64,000 nt of DNA from an uncultured Bacteroidota bacterium (GTDB lineage: Bacteria; Bacteroidota; Bacteroidia; Flavobacteriales; Flavobacteriaceae), in assembly GCA_902629505.1 (NCBI GenBank), contig CACORF010000002.1, positions 1 through 64,000 of the forward strand. The letters are read 5' to 3'. Shown here piece after piece: positions 45,039 through 57,160 of this stretch. Position 1 is the stretch's first letter. Each line of letters opens with the position of its first letter. Made by a program: the position numbers and the translations under genes. The notes below the pieces were generated by a model that did not search any database, had not been told where the DNA came from, and saw only the letters and a program-made list of their open reading frames with translations.

Positions 45039-45800
45039 TTAATCTTCTGTTGAATAAACACAAGTTAGTTCAGTAGAATCAGCCATATCTCTTGAGGACT
45101 CTATGCCTTCCCATAATTTATCCCATTTAAATCCACTAGGAACATCCCATCCACCTTGATTTTTAACTCCTAGGTTCCAAACCATATGAGTCCATCCATC
45201 ATATGCATTTTCTGATCTGTCAATTGCTTCAACTAAAACCCAATGTCTTAAATTACCTAGTAAAATATTTTTTTCAGCTACAGGCTTCCAAACTTCTGAT
45301 TCATATTTTTCAAAGTCATCAGACTTTTTGTTCATTAGATTTATAGTCCCTTTATCACCAACTTTAACTGCTCCTCCAGCTCTAATCGTGGCATCTACAA
45401 CTTTGAAAACATATGATCTTCTTTCCTTCTCAGCATTGTATCTAGAATTATCTAACATTCTTGTAATTGCTCGTTTAGACATTTTGCCTTTATATACTTT
45501 CAATGCCAATTCTTGCCAATTAATTCCTTGTTGCATTTGTTCCATTGAAGAGTATGTATTAAATATAAAATATTCAGGAGCATTAGCTTCATCTCCTTCT
45601 TTAGGAGTTCTTTTGTAAACGTACTGGCCAGTTTGTAAACCTTGTTTTACTGCTTCTTTATTTATAGCAGAAAAAAATTCTTCAAGGGCCAGATACTCTT
45701 GTTCACCACCTTCATTTAGGTCAACTGCAGACATAACTGCATACTGAGCACTTAAAGAAAAACTAAATAAAAGTGAAAGTGTTAAAATTAAATTTTTCAT
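45039..45800 (-). CDS. Secreted protein of same paralogous family (copy 3)
   Basis: MKNLILTLSLLFSFSLSAQYAVMSAVDLNEGGEQEYLALEEFFSAINKEAVKQG; KGKMSKRAITRML. Confidence 0.8.
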   Translation of the reverse strand: MKNLILTLSLLFSFSLSAQYAVMSAVDLNEGGEQEYLALEEFFSAINKEAVKQGLQTGQYVYKRTPKEGDEANAPEYFIFNTYSSMEQMQQGINWQELALKVYKGKMSKRAITRMLDNSRYNAEKERRSYVFKVVDATIRAGGAVKVGDKGTINLMNKKSDDFEKYESEVWKPVAEKNILLGNLRHWVLVEAIDRSENAYDGWTHMVWNLGVKNQGGWDVPSGFKWDKLWEGIESSRDMADSTELTCVYSTED

Positions 45801-45885
45801 AATTATAAATTAGTTTGATTAATGATATCAATTTAATAAACAATTTGATTGATTAAAAATAAAATAAGAAATAAAATAGAATTTG

Positions 45886-46281
45886 TGGAGTCGGCGGGAT
45901 TCGAACCCGCGTCCATACAAGTAATTAAGTTACCTTCTACAAGCTTATTTATCTTTAAATTTTCGAGATAATACTTGGTAGATAACAACCAAAATATTAT
46001 CCTTATCACTTTAATTTAAAATTTTATTCAGTGACAATAAAACTCTAGATTAACTTAATGGTATCTCATATATAAAAACTGTTAATCAAAGTCTTCATGA
46101 GATATCTAGCTTCTCAACCTAGTTGAGATTCGCAAAGACTTACTATAATTCAGTCAATTATGCAGCTAGAGCGTAGTTATTTTCGCCATTTAAAAGTTGA
46201 AAATTAATTTAACGAGTTTATTTTTCAAACCTCGACCTGCTAATAAAAAAATTAGTCTTGCTGTCAAAACCTGTCGACCCC
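45886..46281 (-). ncRNA. ssrA: tmRNA (SsrA)
   Basis: Minus strand GGGGTCGACAGGTTTTGACAGCAAG ... 3' TTCGAATCCCGCCGACTCCA; tag reading frame GGC GAA AAT AAC TAC GCT CTA GCT GCA TAA = (A)GENNYALAA. Confidence 0.96.
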
Positions 46282-46306
46282 AAAATTTCAAAGTACAATA
46301 GATTTG

Positions 46307-46314
46307 CAAAGATA
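46307..46314 (-). promoter_or_regulatory. Putative -7 box (TATCTTTG) for tmRNA
   Basis: Minus-strand TATCTTTG about 26 nt before mature tmRNA 5' end. Confidence 0.4.
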
Positions 46315-46326
46315 TAATAATTAAGA

Positions 46327-47127
46327 TTAAAGTTTAGATGATGCTTCTCTCAATTTGAGAAGATTGGATAACAAACTTTCAAGTTTTTTAATATCTAACA
46401 TATTAGATCCATCACTTTTTGCTTCAGATGGGTTAGTATGTGTCTCAAGAAAAATTCCATCTATATCATTTACTATTCCAGCTCTTGCTAATGACTCAAT
46501 GTGTTCTGGACTTCCACCTGTAATTCCTGAAATTTGATTTGGTTTTTGAACAGAGTGAGTCACATCTAGAATAGTTGGGGCAAGTTTTTTTAGCTCTGAG
46601 ATTCCTCTAAAATCGACAATAAGGTCATTGTACCCAAATTGAGTCCCTCTCTCTGTTATAATTACATTTTTATTTCTTGATTGTTTAACCTTTTCAACAG
46701 CATGTTTCATACTTTCAGCACTCATAAATTGCCCCTTTTTTATATTAATTGTTTTTCCAGTTTCAGCTGCACTTACGAGTATGTCAGTCTGTCTAGCTAA
46801 AAAAGCTGGAATTTGAATTATATCGACATACTCTGCAGCTAATTTAGCTTCATCTTTACTGTGAATGTCTGTAATTACTGGAATATTAAACTTTGTATTA
46901 ATTTCTTTTAATATTTTCAATGCTTTTAGATCTCCAATGCCAGTAAAACTATCAAGCCTAGTTCTATTTGCCTTTCTGTAACTTCCCTTAAATACAAGGG
47001 GTATAGATAATTTTGAAGTTATAGATGTAAGTTTCTCTGCTATACCAAAAGCAACCTCATCTCCTTCAATTGCACACGGTCCAGCGATTAATAGAAATTT
47101 ATCTTTAGATATTTTATCTGTAATCAT
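46327..47127 (-). CDS. kdsA: 3-deoxy-8-phosphooctulonate synthase
   Basis: LLIAGPCAIEGDEVAFGIAEKL, FKGSYRKANRTRLDSFTGIGD, VTDIHSKDEA, IITERGTQFGYNDLIVDFRGI, DVTHSVQKPN, DGIFLETHTNPSEAKSDGSNML. Confidence 0.97.
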   Translation of the reverse strand: MITDKISKDKFLLIAGPCAIEGDEVAFGIAEKLTSITSKLSIPLVFKGSYRKANRTRLDSFTGIGDLKALKILKEINTKFNIPVITDIHSKDEAKLAAEYVDIIQIPAFLARQTDILVSAAETGKTINIKKGQFMSAESMKHAVEKVKQSRNKNVIITERGTQFGYNDLIVDFRGISELKKLAPTILDVTHSVQKPNQISGITGGSPEHIESLARAGIVNDIDGIFLETHTNPSEAKSDGSNMLDIKKLESLLSNLLKLREASSKL

Positions 47128-47129
47128 AT

Positions 47130-47801
47130 TTATTTTCTTTTAACTTCAAATATACTTCCATCTTCACATTTATAGACTTCACCTTCTAATTTAAGAATTA
47201 GATTATAATCATGTGTTGCAATAATCATTGATGTGCCCATAGAATTTAATTTTTTAAATAAAGAAATTATCTCTAGACTAGTTTCTGGATCAAGATTTCC
47301 TGTAGGTTCATCGGCAATAATTAATTTAGGATCATTTAGCATTGACCTAGCTATTGCAACCCTTTGCTGTTCTCCTCCTGATAATTCATTTGGAAATTTA
47401 CTAATTGGTGAATTAAACCCAACTAAATCTAGCACTTTAGTAATCTGATTATTAATCTTATCATTTTCTTTCCATCCAGTTGCTTCAAGTACAAATCTAA
47501 GATTATCCCTTATACTTCTGTCATATAATAATTTAAAATCTTGAAAAACAAACCCAATCTTTCTTCTTAAATATGGAATTTTATTCTCACTTAGATTATT
47601 AATATCATAATCTATAACCTTAAATAATTTAGATTTTGAAGGTTTTAAATTTCCAAAAATTGAGTTTATGAAAGTTGTTTTTCCACTTCCTGTTTTTCCA
47701 ATTAAAAATTTCATTTCACCTTTTGATAAGCTAAAATTTATATTTCTTAGTATGCTTTCATTACCTATGCTGAGGTCAGTATTTTCTATTTCTACCAACA
47801 T
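47130..47801 (-). CDS. ftsE: FtsE-like ABC transporter ATP-binding protein
   Basis: FLIGKTGSGKTTFINSIFG Walker A, RRKIGFVFQDFKLL, NELSGGEQQRVAIARSMLNDPKLIIADEPTGNLDPETS. Confidence 0.88.
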   Translation of the reverse strand: MLVEIENTDLSIGNESILRNINFSLSKGEMKFLIGKTGSGKTTFINSIFGNLKPSKSKLFKVIDYDINNLSENKIPYLRRKIGFVFQDFKLLYDRSIRDNLRFVLEATGWKENDKINNQITKVLDLVGFNSPISKFPNELSGGEQQRVAIARSMLNDPKLIIADEPTGNLDPETSLEIISLFKKLNSMGTSMIIATHDYNLILKLEGEVYKCEDGSIFEVKRK

Positions 47802-47912
47802 ATTAAATATATATGCCAAATTAACAAATTATTGTCACACGAAATTGTTAATTATTATTAAGTTTTTTTTGTTAGATATCTTTCATTTACCTTTATTTGT
47901 ATTTTATTTTTT

Positions 47913-49535
47913 ATGGGTAAAAAGTTATTAATAATATTACTTCTTATTTTAACTTCGTGTGCTGATAAAGCTGACTTAATTGTTTACAATGCAGAAGTTT
48001 TTACCTCAAATGATTCAAGCCCTTTAGCTACATCTTTCGCTGTAAAAGATGGTAAGTTTTTATATGTAGGAGATGACTCAGTAATTTCTAAATATTCATC
48101 ATCTAATATAATTAATGCTGAAGGTTTACCAGTTTACCCAGGTTTTATTGATTCTCACGCACATTTTTATAATCTAGGGTTTTTCAATAATCAAGTTGAT
48201 ATTAAAGAAACAAAAAGTTTTAAAGAGGTAGTTCAAAAAGTTATAGATTATGATAAGATAAACAATAAAAAATTTATTATTGGTAGGGGTTGGGACCAGA
48301 ATGACTGGGATATAAAATCTTTTCCAACTAATAAATTATTGAATGAAGCATTTCCAAATAAAGCAGTTGTTTTAAGAAGAATTGACGGGCATGCCTACAT
48401 TGTAAATGATTATGCTCTTAGTCTTGCTGGTATTGATGAATCATCTTATGTAGACGGAGGTGAATTTATTAAATCAAATGGTAAACTAACTGGAGTTCTT
48501 ATTGACAATGCTATGAGATTTGTTGATAATGTTATTCCAGATCCTACTGAAGATGAATCAATCAAGGCATTGCTTTCTGCACAAGAGATGGCATTTGAGA
48601 ATGGATTAACAACAGTCTCTGAAGCGGGTATTTCTAGACAACAAATTGAATTGATTGATAGTTTGCAAAAATCAGGAATCCTGAAAATCAAAATTTATGC
48701 AATGATTGAAAATGGACCTGATGTTGACTATTATATTAGTCAGGGGCCATATAAAACAGACAGGTTAAATGTTAGATCTGTTAAAGTATATGCCGATGGA
48801 GCTTTAGGATCAAGAGGTGCAAGCATGATTAATGAATACTCAGATAAAAAAGGTTACTTTGGGATAATTAGAACTCCAATTGATTCAATTCAAAGTTTAG
48901 CATTTAAATTGGCTGGAACGAAATTTCAGATGAATACTCATGCAATTGGTGATAATGCAAATAGAATTGTTTTAAATGCTTACAGAGATGCTTTGTTTAA
49001 TTTTAGAGACCCTAGATGGCGTATTGAACATGCTCAAGTTGTAAATGAGGATGATATTGAGTTATTCAATCAAAAAATTATACCCTCTGTACAACCAACT
49101 CATGCTACTAGTGATATGTATTGGCTTTATGATCGAATAGGTAGAAAAAGAGCTAAACATGCATATGCATATCAAAATCTTCTTGAAAAATCAACAGTTA
49201 TTGCCTTTGGAACTGATTTTCCAGTTGAGGATATTAGCCCAATCATGACTTTTTACTCTGCAACTGTAAGAAAAGATAAAGATGGATATCCAGAGGATGG
49301 GTTTCAGACTGAGAATATGATTAACAGAACTGATGCTCTTTATGCAATGACAATTTTTGGTGCATATGCAAATTTTGAAGAAAACGAAAAAGGAAGTATT
49401 GAGGTAGGAAAAGATGCTGACTTTATAATTCTTGATAATGATATTCTAAGATCCTCAGAAGCTTCAATACCAAATACTAATGTTGTTGCAACCTTTATAA
49501 ATGGTGAGCTAGTATTTAACAGAAGATATAACTAA
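47913..49535 (+). CDS. Amidohydrolase (YtcJ-like), lipoprotein
   Basis: LILTSCADK lipobox; GFIDSHAHFYNLG, GRGWDQNDWD, HAIGDNANRIVLNAY, RIEHAQVV, FGTDFPVEDISP. Confidence 0.92.
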   Translation: MGKKLLIILLLILTSCADKADLIVYNAEVFTSNDSSPLATSFAVKDGKFLYVGDDSVISKYSSSNIINAEGLPVYPGFIDSHAHFYNLGFFNNQVDIKETKSFKEVVQKVIDYDKINNKKFIIGRGWDQNDWDIKSFPTNKLLNEAFPNKAVVLRRIDGHAYIVNDYALSLAGIDESSYVDGGEFIKSNGKLTGVLIDNAMRFVDNVIPDPTEDESIKALLSAQEMAFENGLTTVSEAGISRQQIELIDSLQKSGILKIKIYAMIENGPDVDYYISQGPYKTDRLNVRSVKVYADGALGSRGASMINEYSDKKGYFGIIRTPIDSIQSLAFKLAGTKFQMNTHAIGDNANRIVLNAYRDALFNFRDPRWRIEHAQVVNEDDIELFNQKIIPSVQPTHATSDMYWLYDRIGRKRAKHAYAYQNLLEKSTVIAFGTDFPVEDISPIMTFYSATVRKDKDGYPEDGFQTENMINRTDALYAMTIFGAYANFEENEKGSIEVGKDADFIILDNDILRSSEASIPNTNVVATFINGELVFNRRYN

Positions 49536-49538
49536 AAT

Positions 49539-51206
49539 ATGTGTGGAATTGTTTGTGCTTTTGATATAAAAAGCAATAGTGATTTTATAAGGTCCAATGT
49601 CCTAAAAATGGTCCAAAAAGTAAGGCATCGTGGTCCTGATTGGAGTGGAATATATTCAAACAGTAATGCTATCCTTGCACATGAAAGACTTGCTATAGTT
49701 GACCCTACTTCTGGAAAACAACCTATAATTTCTGACGATGGTAAAAAAGTAATTGCTGTTAATGGAGAGATTTACAATCATAAATATCTTAAAGAAAAAT
49801 ATACATCAGACTATAATTTCAAAACAGAATCAGACTGTGAGGTAATATTAGCGCTTTATGAAAAAAAGGGAATTAATTTTTTAAACGATCTTAATGGGAT
49901 TTTTGGTTTTGCATTATATGATTCGCTAAATGATAAATATATAGTGGCAAGAGATCATATGGGTATAATACCTTTGTATATGGGCTGGGATGAAGAAAAC
50001 ATTTTTTATGTTTCTTCTGAGCTTAAATCATTAGAGGGTGTATGTAATAAGATTGAGCTGTTTCCACCAGGCCATTATTTAGATAGTAACATTGGTAAAT
50101 TATCAAAATGGTATAATCCAAAATGGATATCATATGATAGTGTAAAAGATTCAGAAACAAAAATTAAAGAAATTCATGACTCCCTATCAGCTGCTGTTAA
50201 GAGACAATTGATGAGTGATGTTCCATACGGGGTATTGTTATCTGGTGGATTAGACTCTTCAATCACCTCTGCGCTTGCAAAAAAGTTTGCATCCAAAAGG
50301 ATTGAGTCTGATGATAAGCAAGATGCTTGGTGGCCTCAACTTCATTCTTTTTCTGTTGGATTAGAGGGATCTCCTGATTTAAAAGCTGCAAAAATAGTAG
50401 CAGATCATATCGGAACAGTTCATCATGAAATCAATTTCACTGTACAAGAAGGAATTGATGCTATTAGGGATGTAATCTACCATCTAGAAACCTATGATGT
50501 TACTACCGTAAGAGCCTCGACACCGATGTACTTGATGGCAAGGGCAATTAAATCACTAGGTATAAAAATGGTTCTTTCAGGTGAGGGAGCTGACGAATTA
50601 TTTGGTGGATATCTTTATTTTCATAAAGCACCTAATTCAAAAGAATTTCATGAAGAAACAGTAAGAAAACTCGATAAACTTCATCAATACGATTGCTTAA
50701 GAGCAAATAAATCTTTAGCTGCATGGGGAATTGAGGGTAGAGTGCCTTTTCTTGATAAACAATTTATTGATGTAGCTATGGAAATTAACCCTGAAGACAA
50801 AATGATTAAAAATGGTAGAATTGAAAAGTGGGTTTTAAGAGAAGCTTTTAAAGATTATTTACCTGAAAGTGTTCTGTGGAGACAAAAGGAACAATTTTCT
50901 GATGGAGTTGGATACTCGTGGATTGATAGTCTAAAAGAACTTGTTGAAAATGAAGTCTCTAACTCAGACTTTAAAAATTCTCAAAATATATTTCCTATAA
51001 ATCCCCCTCAAAATAAGGAAGAATTCTATTACAGGACCATATTCCATGATCATTTTTCTAGTGATGCTGCTGCTAAATCGGTTCCATCTGTACCTTCAGT
51101 TGCTTGTAGCACACCTCAAGCTCTACTATGGGATGAAGCATTTAAAAATATGAATGATCCAAGTGGTCGTTCTATCTCTAATATTCATAATGAATCTTAT
51201 GAATAA
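49539..51206 (+). CDS. asnB: Asparagine synthase B (glutamine-hydrolysing)
   Basis: MCGIVCAFD Cys nucleophile, RHRGPDWSG, VNGEIYNHKYL, LLSGGLDSSI, LSGEGADELFGGYLYFHKAP. Confidence 0.97.
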   Translation: MCGIVCAFDIKSNSDFIRSNVLKMVQKVRHRGPDWSGIYSNSNAILAHERLAIVDPTSGKQPIISDDGKKVIAVNGEIYNHKYLKEKYTSDYNFKTESDCEVILALYEKKGINFLNDLNGIFGFALYDSLNDKYIVARDHMGIIPLYMGWDEENIFYVSSELKSLEGVCNKIELFPPGHYLDSNIGKLSKWYNPKWISYDSVKDSETKIKEIHDSLSAAVKRQLMSDVPYGVLLSGGLDSSITSALAKKFASKRIESDDKQDAWWPQLHSFSVGLEGSPDLKAAKIVADHIGTVHHEINFTVQEGIDAIRDVIYHLETYDVTTVRASTPMYLMARAIKSLGIKMVLSGEGADELFGGYLYFHKAPNSKEFHEETVRKLDKLHQYDCLRANKSLAAWGIEGRVPFLDKQFIDVAMEINPEDKMIKNGRIEKWVLREAFKDYLPESVLWRQKEQFSDGVGYSWIDSLKELVENEVSNSDFKNSQNIFPINPPQNKEEFYYRTIFHDHFSSDAAAKSVPSVPSVACSTPQALLWDEAFKNMNDPSGRSISNIHNESYE

Positions 51207-51297
51207 AATGTTGATAAGTTTACAATAAATACAGGCTTTTTCAGCTTTTTTACCCCTTCATTTTTTCGTATATTGATACGTATATTTTTTAAGCTAA

Positions 51298-53247
<1,950 letters not shown>

Positions 53248-53249
53248 AT

Positions 53250-54182
53250 ATGAAGGTTACAATTGTTGGTGCAGGTAATGTTGGAGCATCCTGTGCAGAA
53301 TATATTCTGATAAAAGAAATTGTAGATGAAATAGTTCTACTTGATATAAAAGATGGTTTTGCTGAGGGAAAGGCTCTTGATCTAACTCAAACAACCTCAA
53401 CACTCGGATTTAAATCTAAGGTTATAGGGGTCACCAATGACTATACCAGCACATCTAATAGTGATGTTGTAGTAATAACATCGGGAATACCTAGGAAACC
53501 TGGGATGACAAGAGAAGAGTTGATCGGAATCAATGCAGGAATTGTAAAATCTGTTTCAGATAACTTGTTGAAATATTCTCCTAATGCAATAATAATTGTA
53601 GTTTCAAACCCGATGGATACCATGACTTATCTTGTTAATAAATCTTTTGATATTCCCAAGAATAGGGTTATAGGAATGGGAGGTATTCTTGATAGCTCCA
53701 GATTTAAGACTTATATTTCTCTTGCTACAAATTTTTTACAAAACGAGATTGATGCAATGGTTATTGGCGGTCATGGTGATACAACTATGATTCCCCTAAC
53801 CTCTATTTCAAAATGTAATGATATACTTTTATCTGAGATTGTTTCTAAAGATATACTTGAAAAGATTTCTTCAGATACCATGGTTGGGGGTGCAACCTTA
53901 ACAAAACTATTAGGTACTTCTGCATGGTATGCTCCTGGTGCTTCAGTTTCATATCTGGTTAATGCAATAATTAATGATACAAAAGAAATGCTTCCCTGTT
54001 CAGTATATTTGGAAGGAGAGTATAATGCTTCGGATTTATGTATAGGAGTTCCTGCAATAATTGGTAAAAATGGCTTTGAAGAAGTTGTTATTTTAGATAT
54101 TGATAAAAATGAGATGGAAATGTTTGATAATAGTGTAAAAGCTGTAAAACAAACTAATTTAGCCCTAAATGGTTTAATTTAG
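53250..54182 (+). CDS. mdh: Malate dehydrogenase
   Basis: VTIVGAGNVGASCAEYI, ITSGIPRKPGMTREELIGINAGIV, VVSNPMDTMTYL, GGHGDTTMIPL. Confidence 0.95.
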   Translation: MKVTIVGAGNVGASCAEYILIKEIVDEIVLLDIKDGFAEGKALDLTQTTSTLGFKSKVIGVTNDYTSTSNSDVVVITSGIPRKPGMTREELIGINAGIVKSVSDNLLKYSPNAIIIVVSNPMDTMTYLVNKSFDIPKNRVIGMGGILDSSRFKTYISLATNFLQNEIDAMVIGGHGDTTMIPLTSISKCNDILLSEIVSKDILEKISSDTMVGGATLTKLLGTSAWYAPGASVSYLVNAIINDTKEMLPCSVYLEGEYNASDLCIGVPAIIGKNGFEEVVILDIDKNEMEMFDNSVKAVKQTNLALNGLI

Positions 54183-54211
54183 ATAAAGTTGTTTGTTCAA
54201 CTTTCAAATGT

Positions 54212-54219
54212 TATATTTG
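54212..54219 (+). promoter_or_regulatory. Putative promoter (TTTG at 54192 / TATATTTG) upstream of secDF
   Basis: -33-like TTTG and TAnnTTTG box 20 nt before ATG. Confidence 0.45.
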
Positions 54220-54238
54220 CAGGCATTAAAAATCTATC

Positions 54239-57160
54239 ATGCAAGGAAATTCATTAATAAAAACTTTTGCAATTTTATTCGGTATTGTTAGTATATACCA
54301 ACTGTCATTTACTTTTATATCTTCTACACTTGAGAACAAAGCTAGAAACGCTGCTATTGAAAAAATATCTGAAGATGAGATTTCTTTTGCAGAAAAAAGG
54401 GCTAGTGAAGAAATCAGATTTCTTGATTCCATTGGTGATTTACCAGTATTAATGTATTCATCTTACAATGATGCTAAACAAAAAGAATTAAATCAAGGGC
54501 TTGATTTAAAAGGTGGGATTAATGTTATCCTTCAAATTTCAATAAAAGATTTATTAAAGGGTCTTTCAGAGAACTCAGTAAATCAAAAATTTATTCAATC
54601 TCTTGATAATGCTGATGAGCTTCAAAAACAGTCAGATCAGACTTATTTAGAGTCTTTCTTTGATGCTTTCGATTCTAATACTGATCCAACTAGATTAACA
54701 TCTCCAGAAATTTTTGGTAATAGAACATTAAGTTCAGATGTTTCTTTTGATACATCTGATGATGATATGAAATCTATCCTTAGAACAAAAGTTGATGAAT
54801 CAATAGTTTCTGCATTTGAGGTTTTAAGAAAACGTATTGACAAATTTGGAGTTACTCAACCCAATATCCAAAGACTTGGTACTTCAGGTAGGATACTAAT
54901 CGAATTACCTGGCGCTAAAGATGTAGACAGAATACAGAACTTGTTGCAAAGTACTGCTCAATTGGAATTTTGGGAAACATTCAAAAACGAAGAGTTATTA
55001 GATTTCCTTGTATCAGCTGATAAATATTTAGCTTCAGTAAATACAGAAATAGAATCAAAGTCTGATGAATCTGATATTGATGATCTTTTATCAGAAGTTG
55101 AACAAACTTCTGACTCAATTCAAAACACATCTAATCCGATTCTAAGTTTAGTAAGAGCATATAGTTTTCAAGGTGGGCCAATAATTGCTAGATTTCTTCC
55201 AAGAGATCAAGAGGTAATAAACTCATATTTATCTCTTCCTGAAGTTAGAAAATTGCTTCCTAGAGAATATAGATATGCTAAATTTTTATGGGGTAAACAA
55301 GATACTGATGGACTAACTAGTCTATATGCAATTAAATCAAATAGAGATGACACACCTCCATTAAGTGGTGGTGTTGTTGTAGACGCATCACAAAGCTATG
55401 ATGCTGTTGGAAATGCAGCCGTTTCAATGCAGATGAATGCACAAGGTGCAAGAATATGGGAAGATTTAACTGGCGTAGCATATGCTCAAAATTCAAATAT
55501 CGCAATTGTACTAGATGATATTGTATATTCTGCCCCCGGAGTTACCAGAGGAGCAATTAGTGGAGGAAGATCTGAGATAACAGGTGATTTTGATCTAAAT
55601 GAAGCGATTGATTTAGCCAACGTTTTAAGAGCAGGTAAGCTACCTGCTTCAGCAACTATCATTCAGTCTGAGGTGGTTGGTCCTTCTCTTGGTCAAGAAG
55701 CAATTGATAGTGGTATATACTCTTTTCTTATAGCGTTAACATTTGTGTTAATTTGGATGATTTTTTATTATGGTCCCTCAGGTATATTTGCTGATATCGC
55801 ATTAATACTAAATATTGTTCTGATTTTTGGAATTCTTGCAGGACTTGGAGCTGTATTAACCCTTCCTGGAATTGCAGGGATTGTTTTGACAATAGGTATA
55901 TCCGTAGATGCTAACGTACTTATTTTTGAAAGAGTCAGAGAAGAATTGAGAAAGGAAAAGGGACTAAAGCAATCAATAAATGATGGATTCAATAACGCAT
56001 TATCCTCCATATTAGATGCAAATATTACAACCGGACTAACAGCACTTGTGTTGTATATTTTTGGTACTGGTCCAATAAAAGGTTTTGCTACAACATTACT
56101 TATTGGTATTGCAACTTCATTATTCACTGCAATTTTCATTACAAGGTTACTAATTGATAATAAGGTATTTAAGTCAGGAAAGTTATCCTTTTCTACAAAA
56201 TCCACAAAAGACTTATTCAGTAACCTAAAAATTAAATTTCTTGGTAAAAGAAAGGCAACTTATGTAATATCTGCAACTTTAATTTTAATTAGTATTAGTT
56301 CTCTCTTGTTCCAAGGCTTAAATCAAGGTGTAGACTTCTTAGGAGGTAGATCTTACATAGTCAGATTTGACAAAGAGGTAAAATCTTCTGATATTGAGTC
56401 TACACTAAATAATGCATTTGGTAGTGCTGAAGTTAAAACATTCGGTGCATCTAATCAGTTGAAAATTACAACTAAGTATAAAGTTGATCAGGAAGGTCTT
56501 GCAGTAGATGATGAAATTAAAAATATTCTTTTTGATAATCTCAGTGAACAGTATAATAATCAAATTACATATAATGAATTTACAGCAGGTGAGGATGTAG
56601 GTATTATGTCTAGTATTAAAGTTGGACCAACCATAGCAGATGATATTAAACAGAACTCTGTATGGGCAATTTTTGGTTCATTAGTAATTGTCTTCTTCTA
56701 TATTTTGTTAAGATTTCAAAAATGGCAATTTTCACTTGGGGCTGTTTCTGCTGTATTCCATGATGTTTTGATTGTTCTTGGAATTTTCTCGCTAACATAC
56801 AAGATAATGCCTTTTAATATGGAGATAAACCAAGCATTTATAGCTGCATTATTAACAGTAATAGGTTATTCACTTAATGATACAGTAGTCGTTTTTGATA
56901 GAATAAGAGAATTTTTCCGAATTCATAAGTCTTGGGATAATGAAACTACTGTTAATACTGCTTTAAACAGCACTTTAAGTAGAACTCTTAATACTTCACT
57001 TACTACACTTATTGTACTAATTGCAATTTTTGTTTTTGGTGGAGAGTCAATTAGAGGATTTATGTTTGCTCTTATTATTGGTGTCATGGTAGGTACTTAT
57101 TCTTCTGTATTTATTGCCACTCCTATCATGTTTGATTCTTACAAAGAAAAAGTTAGTTAA
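54239..57160 (+). CDS. secDF: Fused protein translocase subunit SecDF
   Basis: 973 aa; LNQGLDLKGGINVILQI, GISVDANVLIFERVREELR, GLNQGVDFLGGRSYIVRF, TVIGYSLNDTVVVFDRIRE. Confidence 0.96.
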   Translation: MQGNSLIKTFAILFGIVSIYQLSFTFISSTLENKARNAAIEKISEDEISFAEKRASEEIRFLDSIGDLPVLMYSSYNDAKQKELNQGLDLKGGINVILQISIKDLLKGLSENSVNQKFIQSLDNADELQKQSDQTYLESFFDAFDSNTDPTRLTSPEIFGNRTLSSDVSFDTSDDDMKSILRTKVDESIVSAFEVLRKRIDKFGVTQPNIQRLGTSGRILIELPGAKDVDRIQNLLQSTAQLEFWETFKNEELLDFLVSADKYLASVNTEIESKSDESDIDDLLSEVEQTSDSIQNTSNPILSLVRAYSFQGGPIIARFLPRDQEVINSYLSLPEVRKLLPREYRYAKFLWGKQDTDGLTSLYAIKSNRDDTPPLSGGVVVDASQSYDAVGNAAVSMQMNAQGARIWEDLTGVAYAQNSNIAIVLDDIVYSAPGVTRGAISGGRSEITGDFDLNEAIDLANVLRAGKLPASATIIQSEVVGPSLGQEAIDSGIYSFLIALTFVLIWMIFYYGPSGIFADIALILNIVLIFGILAGLGAVLTLPGIAGIVLTIGISVDANVLIFERVREELRKEKGLKQSINDGFNNALSSILDANITTGLTALVLYIFGTGPIKGFATTLLIGIATSLFTAIFITRLLIDNKVFKSGKLSFSTKSTKDLFSNLKIKFLGKRKATYVISATLILISISSLLFQGLNQGVDFLGGRSYIVRFDKEVKSSDIESTLNNAFGSAEVKTFGASNQLKITTKYKVDQEGLAVDDEIKNILFDNLSEQYNNQITYNEFTAGEDVGIMSSIKVGPTIADDIKQNSVWAIFGSLVIVFFYILLRFQKWQFSLGAVSAVFHDVLIVLGIFSLTYKIMPFNMEINQAFIAALLTVIGYSLNDTVVVFDRIREFFRIHKSWDNETTVNTALNSTLSRTLNTSLTTLIVLIAIFVFGGESIRGFMFALIIGVMVGTYSSVFIATPIMFDSYKEKVS

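Noticed and set aside
55768-56205. 145-aa minus-strand ORF within secDF
   Set aside because: Antisense frame of a conserved membrane protein gene; the hydrophobic composition mirrors SecDF.
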